64,000 bases of DNA, from NCBI GenBank assembly GCA_034336665.1, contig CM067566.1:20318330-20382329 (forward strand), in the 5' to 3' direction. The notes beneath the pieces are model-generated. The model made no database searches, was not told the origin of the DNA, and saw only the letters and a list, made by a program, of their open reading frames with translations. Source of the DNA: Luscinia megarhynchos. Its lineage: Eukaryota; Chordata; Aves; Passeriformes; Turdidae. The number at the start of each line of letters is the position of its first letter. Positions within the stretch are counted from its first letter, which is position 1. Position numbers and translations under genes: made by a program. Of the stretch, positions 35,981 through 47,580 are shown piece after piece.

Positions 35981-36071
35981 GTCATTGTCTCTGCCCATGG
36001 CAATGAGATTGGAATGAGACGATTTTTCTGGTCTCTTCTAACCGAAACCATTCTGTGGTTTTATGATTATT
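35981..36071 (+). mobile_element. CR1 LINE extreme 3' end, plus strand
   Basis: About 90 bases matching the last part of CR1: TGTCTCTGCCCATGGCAATG, then TTGGAATGAGACGATTTTTC (consensus roughly TTGGAACTAGATGATC), then CGAAACCATTCTGTGGTTTT and ATGATTAT. It is more diverged than the copy at 26 kb. Confidence 0.85.
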
Positions 36072-37739
36072 AGAGGGACTGACTGCTCGAGTCATTATTA
36101 ATTATGAATTATGCAAAATTCTGTGTGTAGATGTAGTGTGGTTTAAAAACTGGAAGGACTACTGCTTTTGTCTTGCATTTTCCTTGGCAATAATTATTCA
36201 AGTTGGTTTTGTTTTGGGTATTATTTCGTTTTTGGGTTGTTTTTTTTGAGAATTGATTACTGAACTAATGCTACTGTTACTAAGTTGGTGCAGTGCTTTT
36301 CTTTAAAATCTAATTTTGGAAAAAGGCATGTAAGTAGCTGAAAGTACCTATACTTTTTTAGATCTCCTCTCTAAAATCTGTCTCCTGGTGATTGCAAGAT
36401 ATTATAGGTCATATACATCTTCCAGGACTGTCCATCAGACTTGCAAAATCACTAAAAGGATCAAAAATGGCAACCAATTTTTTTTTTCTCAAATCTTATC
36501 TTTATATTCTATTAATGTGAGATATGTACAAAAAAAGAACAATAAGAAGGTGCAGGCATGCTGATACCATTGCATATAATGGTGACTGATAATGCCATGT
36601 GTTCTGATGTGGCTCAGACTTCACACAGGTATATTATTCTTACTATTTTTCACTTGTATTCTAGTGGCAGACATAGACAATAATAAGAAACTACATTCAA
36701 GATCTTGTGAACGATCTTATTTTTCAATTAATCATCTAATTTAGAATAGTTATACATAATAATGAGTGAATGTAAAAAAACACTGCACATGATCATCATC
36801 ATAATTTTTTTTTTCCTCTGGAGGCTGAATTAAAGTATGAGATAGGCAAAAGATATCTAATCTATTTTTTAGGACTGAGTCTACAGGTTTTTTTACTAGT
36901 ATAATCCTTTAGTGCTTAATTACCCTTATTATAAGGGTAATAGGGCAATCACCTTTAAGGAGTACAACTACAGTCTAAGTGTAATTTGAACCTGCTCAAA
37001 GTTTTCACATTTTTTATATCTCTGAATCAAATAATCAAGTACTCTGTCAATGCTGTCTTCAATAAACTACTTAGACTGAGTTTATTTAGTCTCCCAGGGT
37101 AGATCTCATTTTCTGTGCTTTGGAACATTTAAGCCTCTTTTCTTCAGTGTTCTGCAATCTTAACAAATGCTAGAAGCAAAAGCAACCACTTGATAAGGTG
37201 ATGTAATGTGCAAGGAGAAAATTATACCCCTTCATGTACTCTCTATTCTCATTCTGAGCCAAGGATTACATTTCCCTGCTTGACCTTGGGACCACTTTCT
37301 GACCTTATGGTAAGTCTTTTTAGAGGTGAGATTTCCTTAAAGACAGTTTTCTAACTCAAACAATCTGTATAGGACACAGTATTTTGATTTCAGTCTCTTC
37401 ATTTTTCACTGCTACTGAAGCCATATGTAATGAAAAAATTTACAAAATTTTAATTTTTTCCAATGATTTTTCAGTAGTGGTCTGATAGTTGAGTTTGAGG
37501 TGATATTCAGGGTGTATTTGGCAAATGCAAAATAAAAGCCTAAAACAGACCTTTCTCAGGTTGTGTTTGATTAGTTTGGAAACAAGCATATATTTGGCTT
37601 CAAGGTTTAGTTCCTATTGTCAACATTTATGGCCAATAAAGTATCTGTTAGTGAAGATTGTATTCAGAATTGTGCATGTGCAATTGAAATAAATAAATAT
37701 TCAAAAATATTGGACACTGGAGTGGCAGGTAGGGTAACT
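36072..37739. other. Gene-free stretch with a short perfect inverted repeat
   Basis: No gene is seen. T/G-rich sequence lies at 36201-36248. An inverted repeat at 36919-36941 is listed separately. Confidence 0.5.
36919..36941. repeat. Perfect 11-base-arm inverted repeat
   Basis: Arms ATTACCCTTAT (36919-36929) and ATAAGGGTAAT (36931-36941) are exact reverse complements separated by a single T. It is likely a chance palindrome or a binding site; no terminator function is expected in this type of genome. Confidence 0.7.
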
Positions 37740-38100
37740 TTGTCATATATGACATGTTGAATTACATAACTATCATATCTGTAGGCATGCAGCAATGTCT
37801 CCTTTTCAGCAACCAATGTGTCTCTTTTACTGCTCATCTAATAAATAAGTGCTAAAATACTGCTTCAGGCTTGTTTGCATGACAGTTGACATTTCAAAAT
37901 ACTGACAAAAATGACATATCTTGAGTAAACCCTTCTAAATAAGTTGTCTCTTTCCAACATGCTTTTTTTTTTTTCCATACAAGCAGCAGTAAGAATGCAA
38001 CTGCGCCGCTGTCATTACTGGCATTTGAAGAAAATGTTTCTTTAAAAGTGGAAATTGAAACAAGATTACATGAAGTGTTACATCAATATGTTTTATATTT
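37740..38100 (+). repeat. Unclassified dispersed repeat, copy B
   Basis: The partner of 30110-30480, same strand, about 7.6 kb downstream. Shared blocks in order are TGTCATATATGACATGTTGA, TAGGCATGCAGCAATG, CTCATCTAATAAATAAG, GACATATCTTGAGTAAAC, AAGCAGCAGTAAGAATGC and GCTGTCATTACTGG. A T run (about 37964-37974) interrupts this copy. On the minus strand both copies have a short open frame sharing a TYR-CYS-CYS-LEU stretch (YCCL), but frames are not otherwise kept. No family is recognised. Confidence 0.65.
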
Positions 38101-38906
38101 GAGAACACAAAACTTGACATTTACACTAGTTAGGTTTGATATGCAGAATAGAGAGAATTACACACTAAAAATGTTCAGATTTTACATAATTACAGGCCAA
38201 TATTTATCACTAAATGAGAATTTGCTTGGGTTTAACCTTTTATTTGCTCTACAGGGTCTAGGAGAAAGGGTTTTTCTCAGCTATTTAACACCTCTTTTTC
38301 AAACTGAATTTTTGAGATGAATAAACTTTTCATAAAGAAAAGTGATATAACAGATTGAGCTCACATTTTAGATAAAGCAAATTTTAAGAGACAATAATTT
38401 ATTTTTCTGTATCTTATTTCAATTTGTTGTAGACTTGAACTGACTACAACACTTTTTTCAAAGAACATAGTTGACAAAATGTCTCCTTTTTTTTTTCTTT
38501 TCTGCAGTTTTCCTAATTTTTCTAGCATAAACTTTGTTAATAATGTCCTAATATTTGCTTAAGTTGCATTCTATATAGCAGTAACATGCAAAAGTTAATT
38601 GCAAATATTTATCAGTATTTCGAGAATCCAGAAGTCTTAATTCCAGTGACTCTGGACAGAAAGTAAATATCTTCTGTCCTGGAGAATTCAATAAATAAAG
38701 TTTGGCTCACATCTCATATTCTCTAGCTTAAACCTGGGAAAAAACTCATCTCATATTATAGACATTACAGGATCTCCTGTTCTGCACTGACATGAATCCA
38801 AGACAAGAAAATGTTCACAAAAATTAGATTCACATCCAAAATAATCTTACAGCACTTTATTTGGCTTTTAGTAATATGTGTTCACGACCATGGCCTAATC
38901 AGGATT

Positions 38907-38960
38907 AGGATTATTATCATTATCATTATCATTACCACTATAATTATTATCATCATCAGT
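38907..38960. repeat. Imperfect TTATCA/ATT simple repeat
   Basis: Runs of ATTATC and ATT units with interruptions. It produces an Ile-rich open frame that is not a gene. Confidence 0.85.
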
Positions 38961-40287
38961 ATTCTTTCATTTTGCATCTCTGTCTTCTTCTGTTTTCTTC
39001 TCTTCAACTATCTCTGTGTGCTTCACTAGAAATTGTATTTTCAACATGACAAATGATTTCATGTGTTCAGGAAGAAAAAGCATCCATCTAAATAAAGTAA
39101 TGATAAATCATTACATCAGAACATTCTTCAAGGTTTATCCTACCTTCCTTCACATGCTGACTTTCTTTGTTTCATGAGATAAACCTTTGAGGGTTTTTGG
39201 TTTTTTTGCTTTCTTATATTTATTATTATTTACTTTATTTTCTAAAAGGGAACAATTTTAGTTGTAAAGGTGACATCCCACACTAAAGCTAAGGTTTAAG
39301 GTTTAGCAGCTAAGCAGTGTATTTCAGAATATCCCTTAGACTGAAAGGTGAAAAGAAGTATCAACTCACCTGATTTCCAAATAAGATTTATTCAATTCTT
39401 AATTTAAGGCTTCAGGGTTTAGTGTGTCACCAGAAAACCTGCTACTCCCAACAGACAAAACAGCCCCTGCAAGTTCTTGAACCACTGCTAATTCTGCAAC
39501 TGTTTTTTGAATTAAGTGCACTTCTATCCTCCATTTCCTTGTTCTCTGAATGGGCACAAGAAGAATAGACTGTCATACTTGCTATTTGTTTTAATGAGAA
39601 ATATGCTGATTGTGTAAAGTTAATTTTTTTAAGGTTTTAATCTAAGGTTAATGTTTAACCTTATATTCAAATACAACATAATTTTGGAGATGTTCTAAAT
39701 GACACTTTCCCAAGAGAAAATGTTCTAGCATTGAGCCTAAGCAAGACACATTTTTAAAGTGTTGAAATTTTCCTTTTCTTAGCTGACAAACCGTTTTTTG
39801 TTAGCAAACGTATTTTCCAACATACCCTGTTTTTGTTCTTCAAAATGTGCCAGAAAAGCACATCTTTAGTAGAGGTAAATTAAGTATTTGGGAAAGGCTT
39901 GGATAACAGGGACAAACCAATGGAGTTATTATTATAAGATGCATGGGTATTGTTGTGATATTCTACAATGATCATTTAGACTGTGTATTTTAATACCAAT
40001 CCTTCCTTCACATCCTAAATTTCCCAACAGAATTTTAGGCAGGGTTACTTAACTTTCAGGCTGCTCTCAAGTAGAATACTTATTATTCGTGGTTGTGGTA
40101 TTTTGTCACTGTTTGTTAATAGCTCCCTTTGGAAGAAGGTATTGCATTAAAAACAGTGGTTTTGGCTTGTGATGGTGGTCTCTTTGGGTTTTGGTTTTGG
40201 TCAATATCTGGTTCCTTCTGTGTAGAATTCTGAGTAAAATATAATTTATCATTTGGAAATATGACTGAAGTTATCCATTGGTTTATA

Positions 40288-40319
40288 TTGTTTTGTTTGT
40301 TTGTTTGTTTGCGTTTGTT
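40288..40319. repeat. TTTG simple repeat
   Basis: Short run of TTTG units with one GCG interruption near the end. Confidence 0.85.
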
Positions 40320-41521
40320 CCCCTCAGGGACAGAAATGCTGAACAAGATTCTTGAAACAAATTAAAAAACTGAGAAAAAACAAATGAGTGCCATTGTCAT
40401 GTACCATAAGACAAAATATCTTACAAGAGCAACTGAAAATCTCAGTTCTTAAATGCAAGCAAAAGCAAAAGAGTTCATTGTGGTAATAAAAATCAAGCAC
40501 TTGCATGGCTCTGCAAAGTGATTTATTTGACTTCAGGATAAAGTTTTGGTAATATGGAGCTAAAAACATGCTGTGAAAACAACCTCCTCTATCCATTACT
40601 GTCTTTATCTGATACTGACTTTATCTGAGAGGAAAAATAAATAAGCTCTAAATGGAAACTGCTCAGTTTTGGCATTGTTAGTGGATGTATCAGCAAAGTT
40701 GCAGGCCTATGACAACAAATTGACAAAATGACATCCCTGACAGGAAGAAATTCATTCACTACAAAACTGGCATTTCTTAAAAGAACTGTAAGAGACAACA
40801 GAACAGCAGATGGAGGACAACATCAGTGTCATTAACTAAATTTTGACTGGAGAAAATCCTGTCATTGAGAACTACTGTTTTTCAATTCTTATGACTAAAA
40901 AAATGTTAAAAATGTTCAGATATAAATGAGAAACAGAGCTGTTAACTCTGGTTGTGCTCTTTAGAAATTGTTCCAGATGTCCCTTAGCCGTTTAAAGAAT
41001 TTGAATTTATGATCAGAGTTATATATTGCCACATGTCCCACCACGGTACTGTAGGTTAACTTCAAATAATAGCAGCTTGCAATTGTATATGCAATAGAAT
41101 AACCTCTTTAAAGAAAGTGTCTTCTTGTTAACTTGAAGAGTAAATTAAGCTACAATGGACCTTCAAAACTGAGAAGGCAAACACGCAGTAGAAAACAGTG
41201 CCTCTAAAACTTTATTTGTTTTCCTATTTAATTTGGGATTGATAGACCATTTATTTACATGCTGTGTCAGTTCAGCTGGCACAGAAAAATCCCTACGTTT
41301 TGACTGTTGGCAACACCAAGAATCATTTAATATGAATAGTGAGAGAAGTGGCATGAAATGAAGTCAGGTAGGAGGAAAAATGAGAATACTTAAGAAAAAC
41401 AATTTTACTTAATTCTGTATATCTGACCTGTAAATATAGGAAGAATATGGTGAATCATAAGACAAATTCTGCTTAATCTCCTCTATTTATGCTTAAATTC
41501 AGCTGCTCTTTATACAATCTA

Positions 41522-41582
41522 AAAACAGAAGTAAGTACTTTTGAAAACAGAAGTAATTCTTTTGAAGGAAGTAATCCTTTTC
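41522..41582. repeat. Imperfect three-copy tandem repeat
   Basis: Three successive units (41522-41543, 41544-41564, 41565-41582) share the pattern GAAGTAA followed by CTTTTG or CTTTTC. The third unit lacks the leading AAACA. No function is suggested. Confidence 0.7.
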
Positions 41583-42064
41583 AAATATAATTGTGTTAAT
41601 AGTTGAAAAAATTGAAAAGAAGACCCTGAAACAAGTAACAAAAGCCCAAGAAGAGAATGTCAAGTCCAATATCTAACTGGGAAAAGGTTTCTGCATTCTG
41701 TAGCAGTACAGTGATTGTAAAAGTAACTAACAATATCTAGAAATCTAATAAGCATCGTGGAAGCAAAAGAGGAAATTTCATTGTTGGTCTTTCAAGCTCT
41801 TTTAAAGACCCAAGGAATGAATATGCATTTCTTTAAAATAAACATGTCACGTGGGTTAATATGATTTTAATAGCTCCTTGTTTTTGAGAATAATATAATG
41901 TCACTTCCTCAAGATTTACCTGCAGTCTTGGGATACGAAATTTAAATTGTCTCATGAAAATATTACAAAGTTTTTGCTTTCAAAGAACCAAATTTAAAAA
42001 ACATAACAGAAAAATTTATCCCCTACCCTTAATATATTAGAAGCAAGTTATAACATTTGGAAAA

Positions 42065-42425
42065 CAAAGTGTTTCCCCTCGTGCAGCTTAAAGCTATTTT
42101 CTCTTTTCCTTTCACTGGATACAAAAGAGACTGACTCCCATCTCATCACGAACTCCTTGCAGGTGGCTGTGGAGAGCAGTGAGGTTCCCTCTGAGCTTTC
42201 TCTCCTCCAGCAGAAACACAGCTCCCTTGTAGAGCTGCCCATCAGCCCTTCGCCTGACTTTGAACACCTCAAAGCCCTTTTTGAGCCAAGAGGCCCAAAA
42301 GCCGAGCACAGGCTTTGAGGTGTCGCCTCACCATTGCCAAGTGCAGGCAGTGTAATTCCCACAGCCCTGCTGGTAGCACTATCCCAGAGACAGACCAGGA
42401 TGCCACTGTTGCCTTTTGGAGCTGG
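42065..42425 (-). mobile_element. CR1 LINE fragment, left part of an interrupted copy, minus strand
   Basis: Antisense CR1 3' region: a CCTCGTGCAGCTTAAAGC segment, the ACAAAAGAGACTGACTCCCA segment, GGTGGCTGTGGAGAGCAGTG, a CTCCTCCAGCAGAAACACAG segment, a GGCCCAAAAGCCGAGCACAG segment and GGTGTCGCCTCACCATTGCC. It stops near 42425, where an LTR begins, and the next CR1 segment resumes at about 42841. The 129-codon open frame on the minus strand (42048-42437) is antisense-free CR1 sequence and not a host gene. Confidence 0.82.
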
Positions 42426-42840
42426 AATAGAGATCACACAGAGTTAGGGGAAATAAATGGGTATTTATTGAAAGGCCTTTCAAAGGCCACACCCTGGCAG
42501 TAACAGTTCCACAGCGTGGCCCCTGCCTTGCCCGAGTGGCTCCAAGGTGGATGCAAAAGAGAGCTTAAAATCACATGATTTTACATTTTTATAAACTTTA
42601 GTTCATTTACATACAGGAGTCAGCCATCCAATGAATAGTCTCAAATTGTAAGGTGTTATCCTCCTCTTCTCCTGGATGGCCCACCCTCCTCTTTTCACAT
42701 TGTTTATACTTAGGGCCTAAAGTTTGAAGAAACTGTCCTTGAATCAATAGCTGGAATCGGACTATTTTGTCTTTACCACCCTAAGCACAACGGAAAGCAT
42801 ACCCAAGCAGAACAGAAAACTCCAAACTTAAGGCATCACC
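42426..42840 (-). mobile_element. Retroviral solo LTR nested in CR1, minus strand
   Basis: About 415 bases that do not belong to CR1 but sit between two consecutive CR1 segments. Read on the minus strand it has a TATA-like TATAAAAA (complement of 42586-42593) followed about 120 bases later by an AATAAA signal (complement of 42464-42469), the order expected of an LTR. A second AATAAA-like motif lies on the plus strand nearby and is not taken as functional. The flanks read AGCTGG (42420-42425) and ACCTGG (42841-42846), a possible 6-base target duplication with one mismatch. The canonical TG and CA ends are not clear at these edges, so boundaries are approximate. Most likely an ERVK- or ERVL-type solo LTR; the class is not certain. 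Confidence 0.62.
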
Positions 42841-42955
42841 ACCTGGGCAGACACTGCCCTCATGCCAGTGCTCACAAGCCCCTTTATGCTGAGCAGCTCT
42901 CTCACCAAACTTCCTCAGCCTGTATGAGGTTGTTTTCACCCACGGCCAGAACCTT
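42841..42955 (-). mobile_element. CR1 LINE fragment, right part of the interrupted copy, minus strand
   Basis: CCACCTGGGCAGACACTGCC continues the CR1 antisense sequence from the point where the left part ended. It is followed by a CTCATGCCAGTGCTCACAAG segment, CCTCAGCCTGTATGAGGTTG and a TTTTCACCCACGGCCAGAAC segment. These correspond in order to the CR1 stretch that runs toward the end of the RT. The match fades near 42955. Confidence 0.65.
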
Positions 42956-44479
42956 TTCTATGAAGAAATGTGTTATTTCAGCACCACATGGTTCAACTAC
43001 TTTGTTGGTATTCACACTTTTCTTAATCCCACCATTTTCAGAATTGTATGTTTGAGCCTAAAAATCTACTACACGATGAAGTTACTTAGACAGACCTTAG
43101 AAAGTTAGAAGTGTAATTAAACTCTTAAATGTGTACACAAATTCACATTACTCACTGTGCTTATTCACAATATCCGTGTTGTATTTAAAGCACACATCAT
43201 TTAATTTTCATACATTGGCAATAGAAACAATAAATAATTCTTACAAATATGTAGACATTATGTTTATTTTTATATTTTAATAGCCTAATAATACTTGAGA
43301 GGTAACATTTCTGTCTTTATCAGGATAAAATTGTGGCATGGATGAGCAGTTCTTGACTACATTTTGGTTTAAAATGTTAAAATTAAGACTTTTGCAGTAA
43401 TCAGAAATATTTCTTGACTGTTCATATGCTATGCAAGAATATTTCTGCTACAATAGTCTTTCAAATTGCATACTCAATGAATAGAATAGCCTTTAGGAGT
43501 TTAACTAGGGACAGAAAAATAATTTTTTTGTTTCCTTATGTATGCTGTGAAGAGCAATCTAGCTGTTTCAGTTAATTCATTTAAAAACAACAACCACAAA
43601 TTTATCCAGAATTAAAAAAACCCTCCAAATCTAAAAGGCTAACAAATTCTTTAAAGTCTCAGGAGCTATTACAAGTCACATGCCTATCAGCATACAGGAA
43701 ATCTTCAGCATTTAGATCATTATGAAAACATGATTAAATGTTGATTAAAAGATAATACAATCAGCATTCAACTTGCTATTTTGTCTCTGGGAACTCCTCT
43801 CTTGAAATCTGTACTAGTTCCCCTGAGAAAAGCAAAATGAGATATGGTTCTTTACAGTGAAAACATACATTCTTGTGATTTTTCACATGTAAATATAACT
43901 ATAACTTGACAAAAAATATGGCTGTTTCATGCCTGAAAAGACAGGAACAAAACAAAAATCCTGAAGCTTACATTTCCTTTGGGGGTTAATTTTTATGGAT
44001 TTCATCCACCAGGGAATCATCAGTCTTTGAATCAAGTGCCTGTGACAACTTATTGAGATTTCCATTAAGTATTCTTAAAAGTTTCCCAAAAGAATGAAGT
44101 ATTTAGAAATTTCATTTCTACTAGTTGCCTTCAGAGATTTTTTTTTTTGGCCATTTTCTAATTCCCCACTTCTTTCATGTTATTTCAATAATATCTAAAT
44201 CTATTGATAGAATTAAGGAATTTGAAATTAAAACTCTGCTTCTTCCTTTATTTGCCCAGGTGGACAGTGTCCATCTCTGTATGGTGTATACATGTAAAAT
44301 AAGTTAATAACTCTAAGGAACTCTAAAGATAACTTTTCAATGCATTAAAAAGTCATATATAATAAAATAAATGAATCATATGATATTTAATCATCAAATA
44401 AGCACATTATCAGGGATACCAATTCTTAAAACTTCTAACAAAATATCATTTCTTAACCATTTCAGATAAAAGATAAACA

Positions 44480-44570
44480 AAATTTTAAAAATTTAAAAAA
44501 AACCACACATACACAAAAAAAAAAAACCAAACAAAAAACCAAAAAAGCCAGCAAACAAAAAAATCCCAAA
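44480..44570. repeat. A-rich low-complexity tract
   Basis: Long A runs with interspersed C. It could be a decayed poly(A) tail, but no retroelement is recognised next to it. Confidence 0.8.
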
Positions 44571-46717
44571 TCTATAACTCCAAGGAGGATACAGTTTCCT
44601 TGTTTTGAAAATTCTGAAATCATATAATATCTGGCAAATATAGAAAAAATATTAAAGAATTTTTTAGTTGTTTAATATGAAAGCAGTGGTAACAAATCCC
44701 TCTAGTATAATGATTATATATGCAAGCTAATAAGAAAAGTTAAAGGGAGAAACAACCCAAAAATTACAGACACTCCCTGCATTTATTTTCTGTCCTAAAA
44801 TAAACATAATTCTTCATGAGCATTTTCCATTCATTTTTCATGAAATTTACTTGCTTTGTCAGCTTCTAATTTAAACGAGAGTGATGATAGTTTGAATGAC
44901 ACCACTTATTAAACTGACTAATGTTTAGCCAGCTTGATAATCATGGACTACATTGTTTTGATTCATTGTATTCAGGCAGTTAAAAAAAAAAAGGAAGAAA
45001 CCTTCTTTGATTGTATGCATTTTAAGTAAGATGAAAGAGAAGAGTATACTCAAACAGTTATTACAGAGCAATCAGTGCATTGTTAATCACCACACTTACC
45101 TTGAGATGTGAACAAACCTAAAATTAACTTTCACTTAAGAATTTCTGGGAAGAGTCAATGAAATAATGTGAGAAGCTGAAAAGGATTACAATATGATTAG
45201 AAATACTAAGAGCAAATTTAGTATTTAGTTAAAATTTCGCAATATATTTTTTTCTTGTTTTATGTAATTCAGTTGTTTTAACTGAAATAATATAAAAGAG
45301 AAAACAGGCATATGGAATTACTTTATCTTTTAGAATTCTCCTTTGGTTCTGTAGAATAAGATTCAGAATGGTTTTTTTACCTATCTTGAGAAATCCTATC
45401 TGTTTGAATAGGACTTCAATACCTGCTCTAAATTTTTTTGGCCCTATAAAACCATTTTTCACTCACTGTTCCATTTTCTGAGGAACAGAAGATTCCTGTA
45501 GGTGAGGAGTTCCTAGGAAACCACCTACTTCCCTTGTCATACATAGAATAATTTCATAATTTTTGAAATCATAAAAAATTTTTCTTGTCCTCTATTCCTG
45601 TTAGTTTGGTCTAGCTTCTGCCTTGTTATCCATTCTGACCACTAACACTGCTATTATGTAATGAACATACACACTCAGTATCAACATCAAAATTTATCTG
45701 CAACTTTCCAGTTTGGATTACATATAACCAACACACACAGACAAAAAAATTTTTTCTTAAAGAAAAATCTTCAGCACATAAAATAGAAGCTCCTACAAAT
45801 AGCCAACCAATTGTCAAATATAAAGTTTCCTCCATTCCCTTTGCTTCCAAGAAAATATTCAGGCCACATCCAGCAGCCCTGCAGTTGCATTTGGCCTCAT
45901 GTCACTCCATCCCAATTGACAGTTCCAGCAGAATGCCCCTGGCATCTTCCAGAGATGAAAGTGCATAATTTTCAGCCTGAATTGAACATGTAGTCACCAG
46001 TTTTAGAAGTTTCATTGTAAAACAATGTAAGGATTTATGCAATTTGGAGAAAGAACTTTATAACACTCACTATGCTTGCTATAACTATATTTCCTTCTTA
46101 AAACAGTTTTGTTATTGGTGTTCATTGCCATCATCTTTATAGTATATACTTTAAAATTTTACGTTTTAATATTGCATTCCACTCTCTGTGCATATCTTTA
46201 GAATTAAAAAAATTCCCCACCTTTGTTTCTTCATTTCTTACGAATTATTTAATGTTCCTATCCAATATAGTCTATTATTTTTGTAATAAATTTGCTCATA
46301 ATTCAGATAGCCAAACTATAAGATCTGATTTCCTCTTACGAAAACATAGAATGATGTTTTTATTGACAGAACTGAGTATTTTATATTACTTATTTCTGTA
46401 TAATTATCACAGTATAAACAATCTTCAAAAGCTTTAACCTCCTCCTTTTCAGAGAAGTCTTCACCTCTGAAAAATTAGTAAACTCAGTAAAACAAGGAAA
46501 CTCTAATTAGTATAAACTATTTATTACATTCTGTTTTATGCCTAGCAATTTTCAATAAGTAATCCATTGTGTTAAAAACTGAAGCATTTTTTTAATATGT
46601 GTGTATAGCATAATACATACATTATGTCTCCAGATAGAAATCTTAACATGTTTTATCGCTTTTTCTTTGTTTGGGTTTCTATTTTGTTTTTGGTTCTTGT
46701 TGCTGGTTAGAAGATAA

Positions 46718-46777
46718 TACCAGTTTAATATATTTTTTTAATTTATTTATTTTTATTTATTTATTTACCAGTTTAAT
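46718..46777. repeat. TTTA repeat flanked by a 12-base direct repeat
   Basis: TACCAGTTTAAT occurs at 46718-46729 and again at 46766-46777, bracketing a 36-base TTTA-type tract. The arrangement looks like a small insertion with duplicated target, or a slippage event. Confidence 0.75.
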
Positions 46778-47159
46778 TTTTTTTTCCCTAGCAAAATTGA
46801 CCAGTCTTAGCTTGTAAGAATTGTCTCATGTAATTTCTATCACTTCCTGAATTTCATGCATGCAATGCCTAAGTTTCACTAGGATTTTTGAAATTCTTAA
46901 AATAATTAAAGTAAATCTTTTTATATCCAAATTAAATGAATGTATAGGCTTCGAAGGAATAAAAATACCTTCAAATATGTCACATGTAAATTTTTACCTG
47001 AAGAAAAAAATAAAGTTTATATATTATTTTAATAGTTAAATACCTTATTTCTTGAAACAATTATGTTATTTCAAAGTGGACAAAATAAAGAAATAAAATG
47101 ATAAAATCCTTCAAAAAGAAAATTTTCTTATACTTTTCATTTAATTGTCAAGCAGGAGG

Positions 47160-47580
47160 AATCAAAGAGTCATAGAGGTATGAATGTGCTGGTTTGGAAG
47201 AGAACTGAAAGAGAATCTAGTTCTATCCCCACTGCCATGGGCAGGGACACCTTCCACTAGACCAGGGGTTCAAAGCACCATCCAGCCTGGCCTTGAACAC
47301 CTCCAGGGCTGGAGTATCCACAGATTCTCTGGACAACCTGTTCCAGTGCCTCATCAACCTCAAAAGTGAAGAATTTATGTTAATATATCGTTCAAACCTG
47401 TCCTCTTTACATTTAATGCCATTATTCCTTATCTTATAACGATATGACCCTGATAAACAGTCCCTCCTCATCGTTATTTTAGTTACTAAATTTCCTCTAA
47501 GGTTTCCCAGGAGCTGTCTTTTCTCCCTGCTAAACAGCTCCAACTCTCTCAGCCTGACTTCATCATTAGCCTCCTTTTAC
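47160..47580 (-). mobile_element. CR1 LINE 3' end, minus strand
   Basis: The antisense 3' end lies at 47160. It runs through CACTGCCATGGGCAGGGACA, CCTTCCACTAGACCAGGGGT, GGCCTTGAACACCTCCAGGG, CCTGTTCCAGTGCCTCATCA and CCAACTCTCTCAGCCTGACT. It is one of the best preserved CR1 pieces in the window and, like the others, 5'-truncated before the RT region. The minus-strand open frame at 47223-47543 (106 codons) lies wholly inside it and is not a host gene. Confidence 0.93.

Larger units (their letters stand above)
38101..42064. other. Gene-free AT-rich stretch with simple repeats
   Basis: No gene is seen. An imperfect ATT/ATC trinucleotide-type repeat lies at 38907-38960, a TTTG repeat at 40288-40319 and an imperfect triplicated 18-22-base unit at 41522-41582. 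Confidence 0.5.
42956..47159. other. Gene-free AT-rich stretch with simple repeats
   Basis: No gene is seen. A-rich sequence lies at 44480-44570. A TTTA repeat flanked by a 12-base direct repeat lies at 46718-46777. A GC-richer patch near 45850-45960 is unclassified. Confidence 0.5.

Noticed and set aside
42048..42437. 129-codon minus-strand open frame
   Set aside because: It lies almost wholly within the CR1 fragment at 42065-42425, in its noncoding 3' region.
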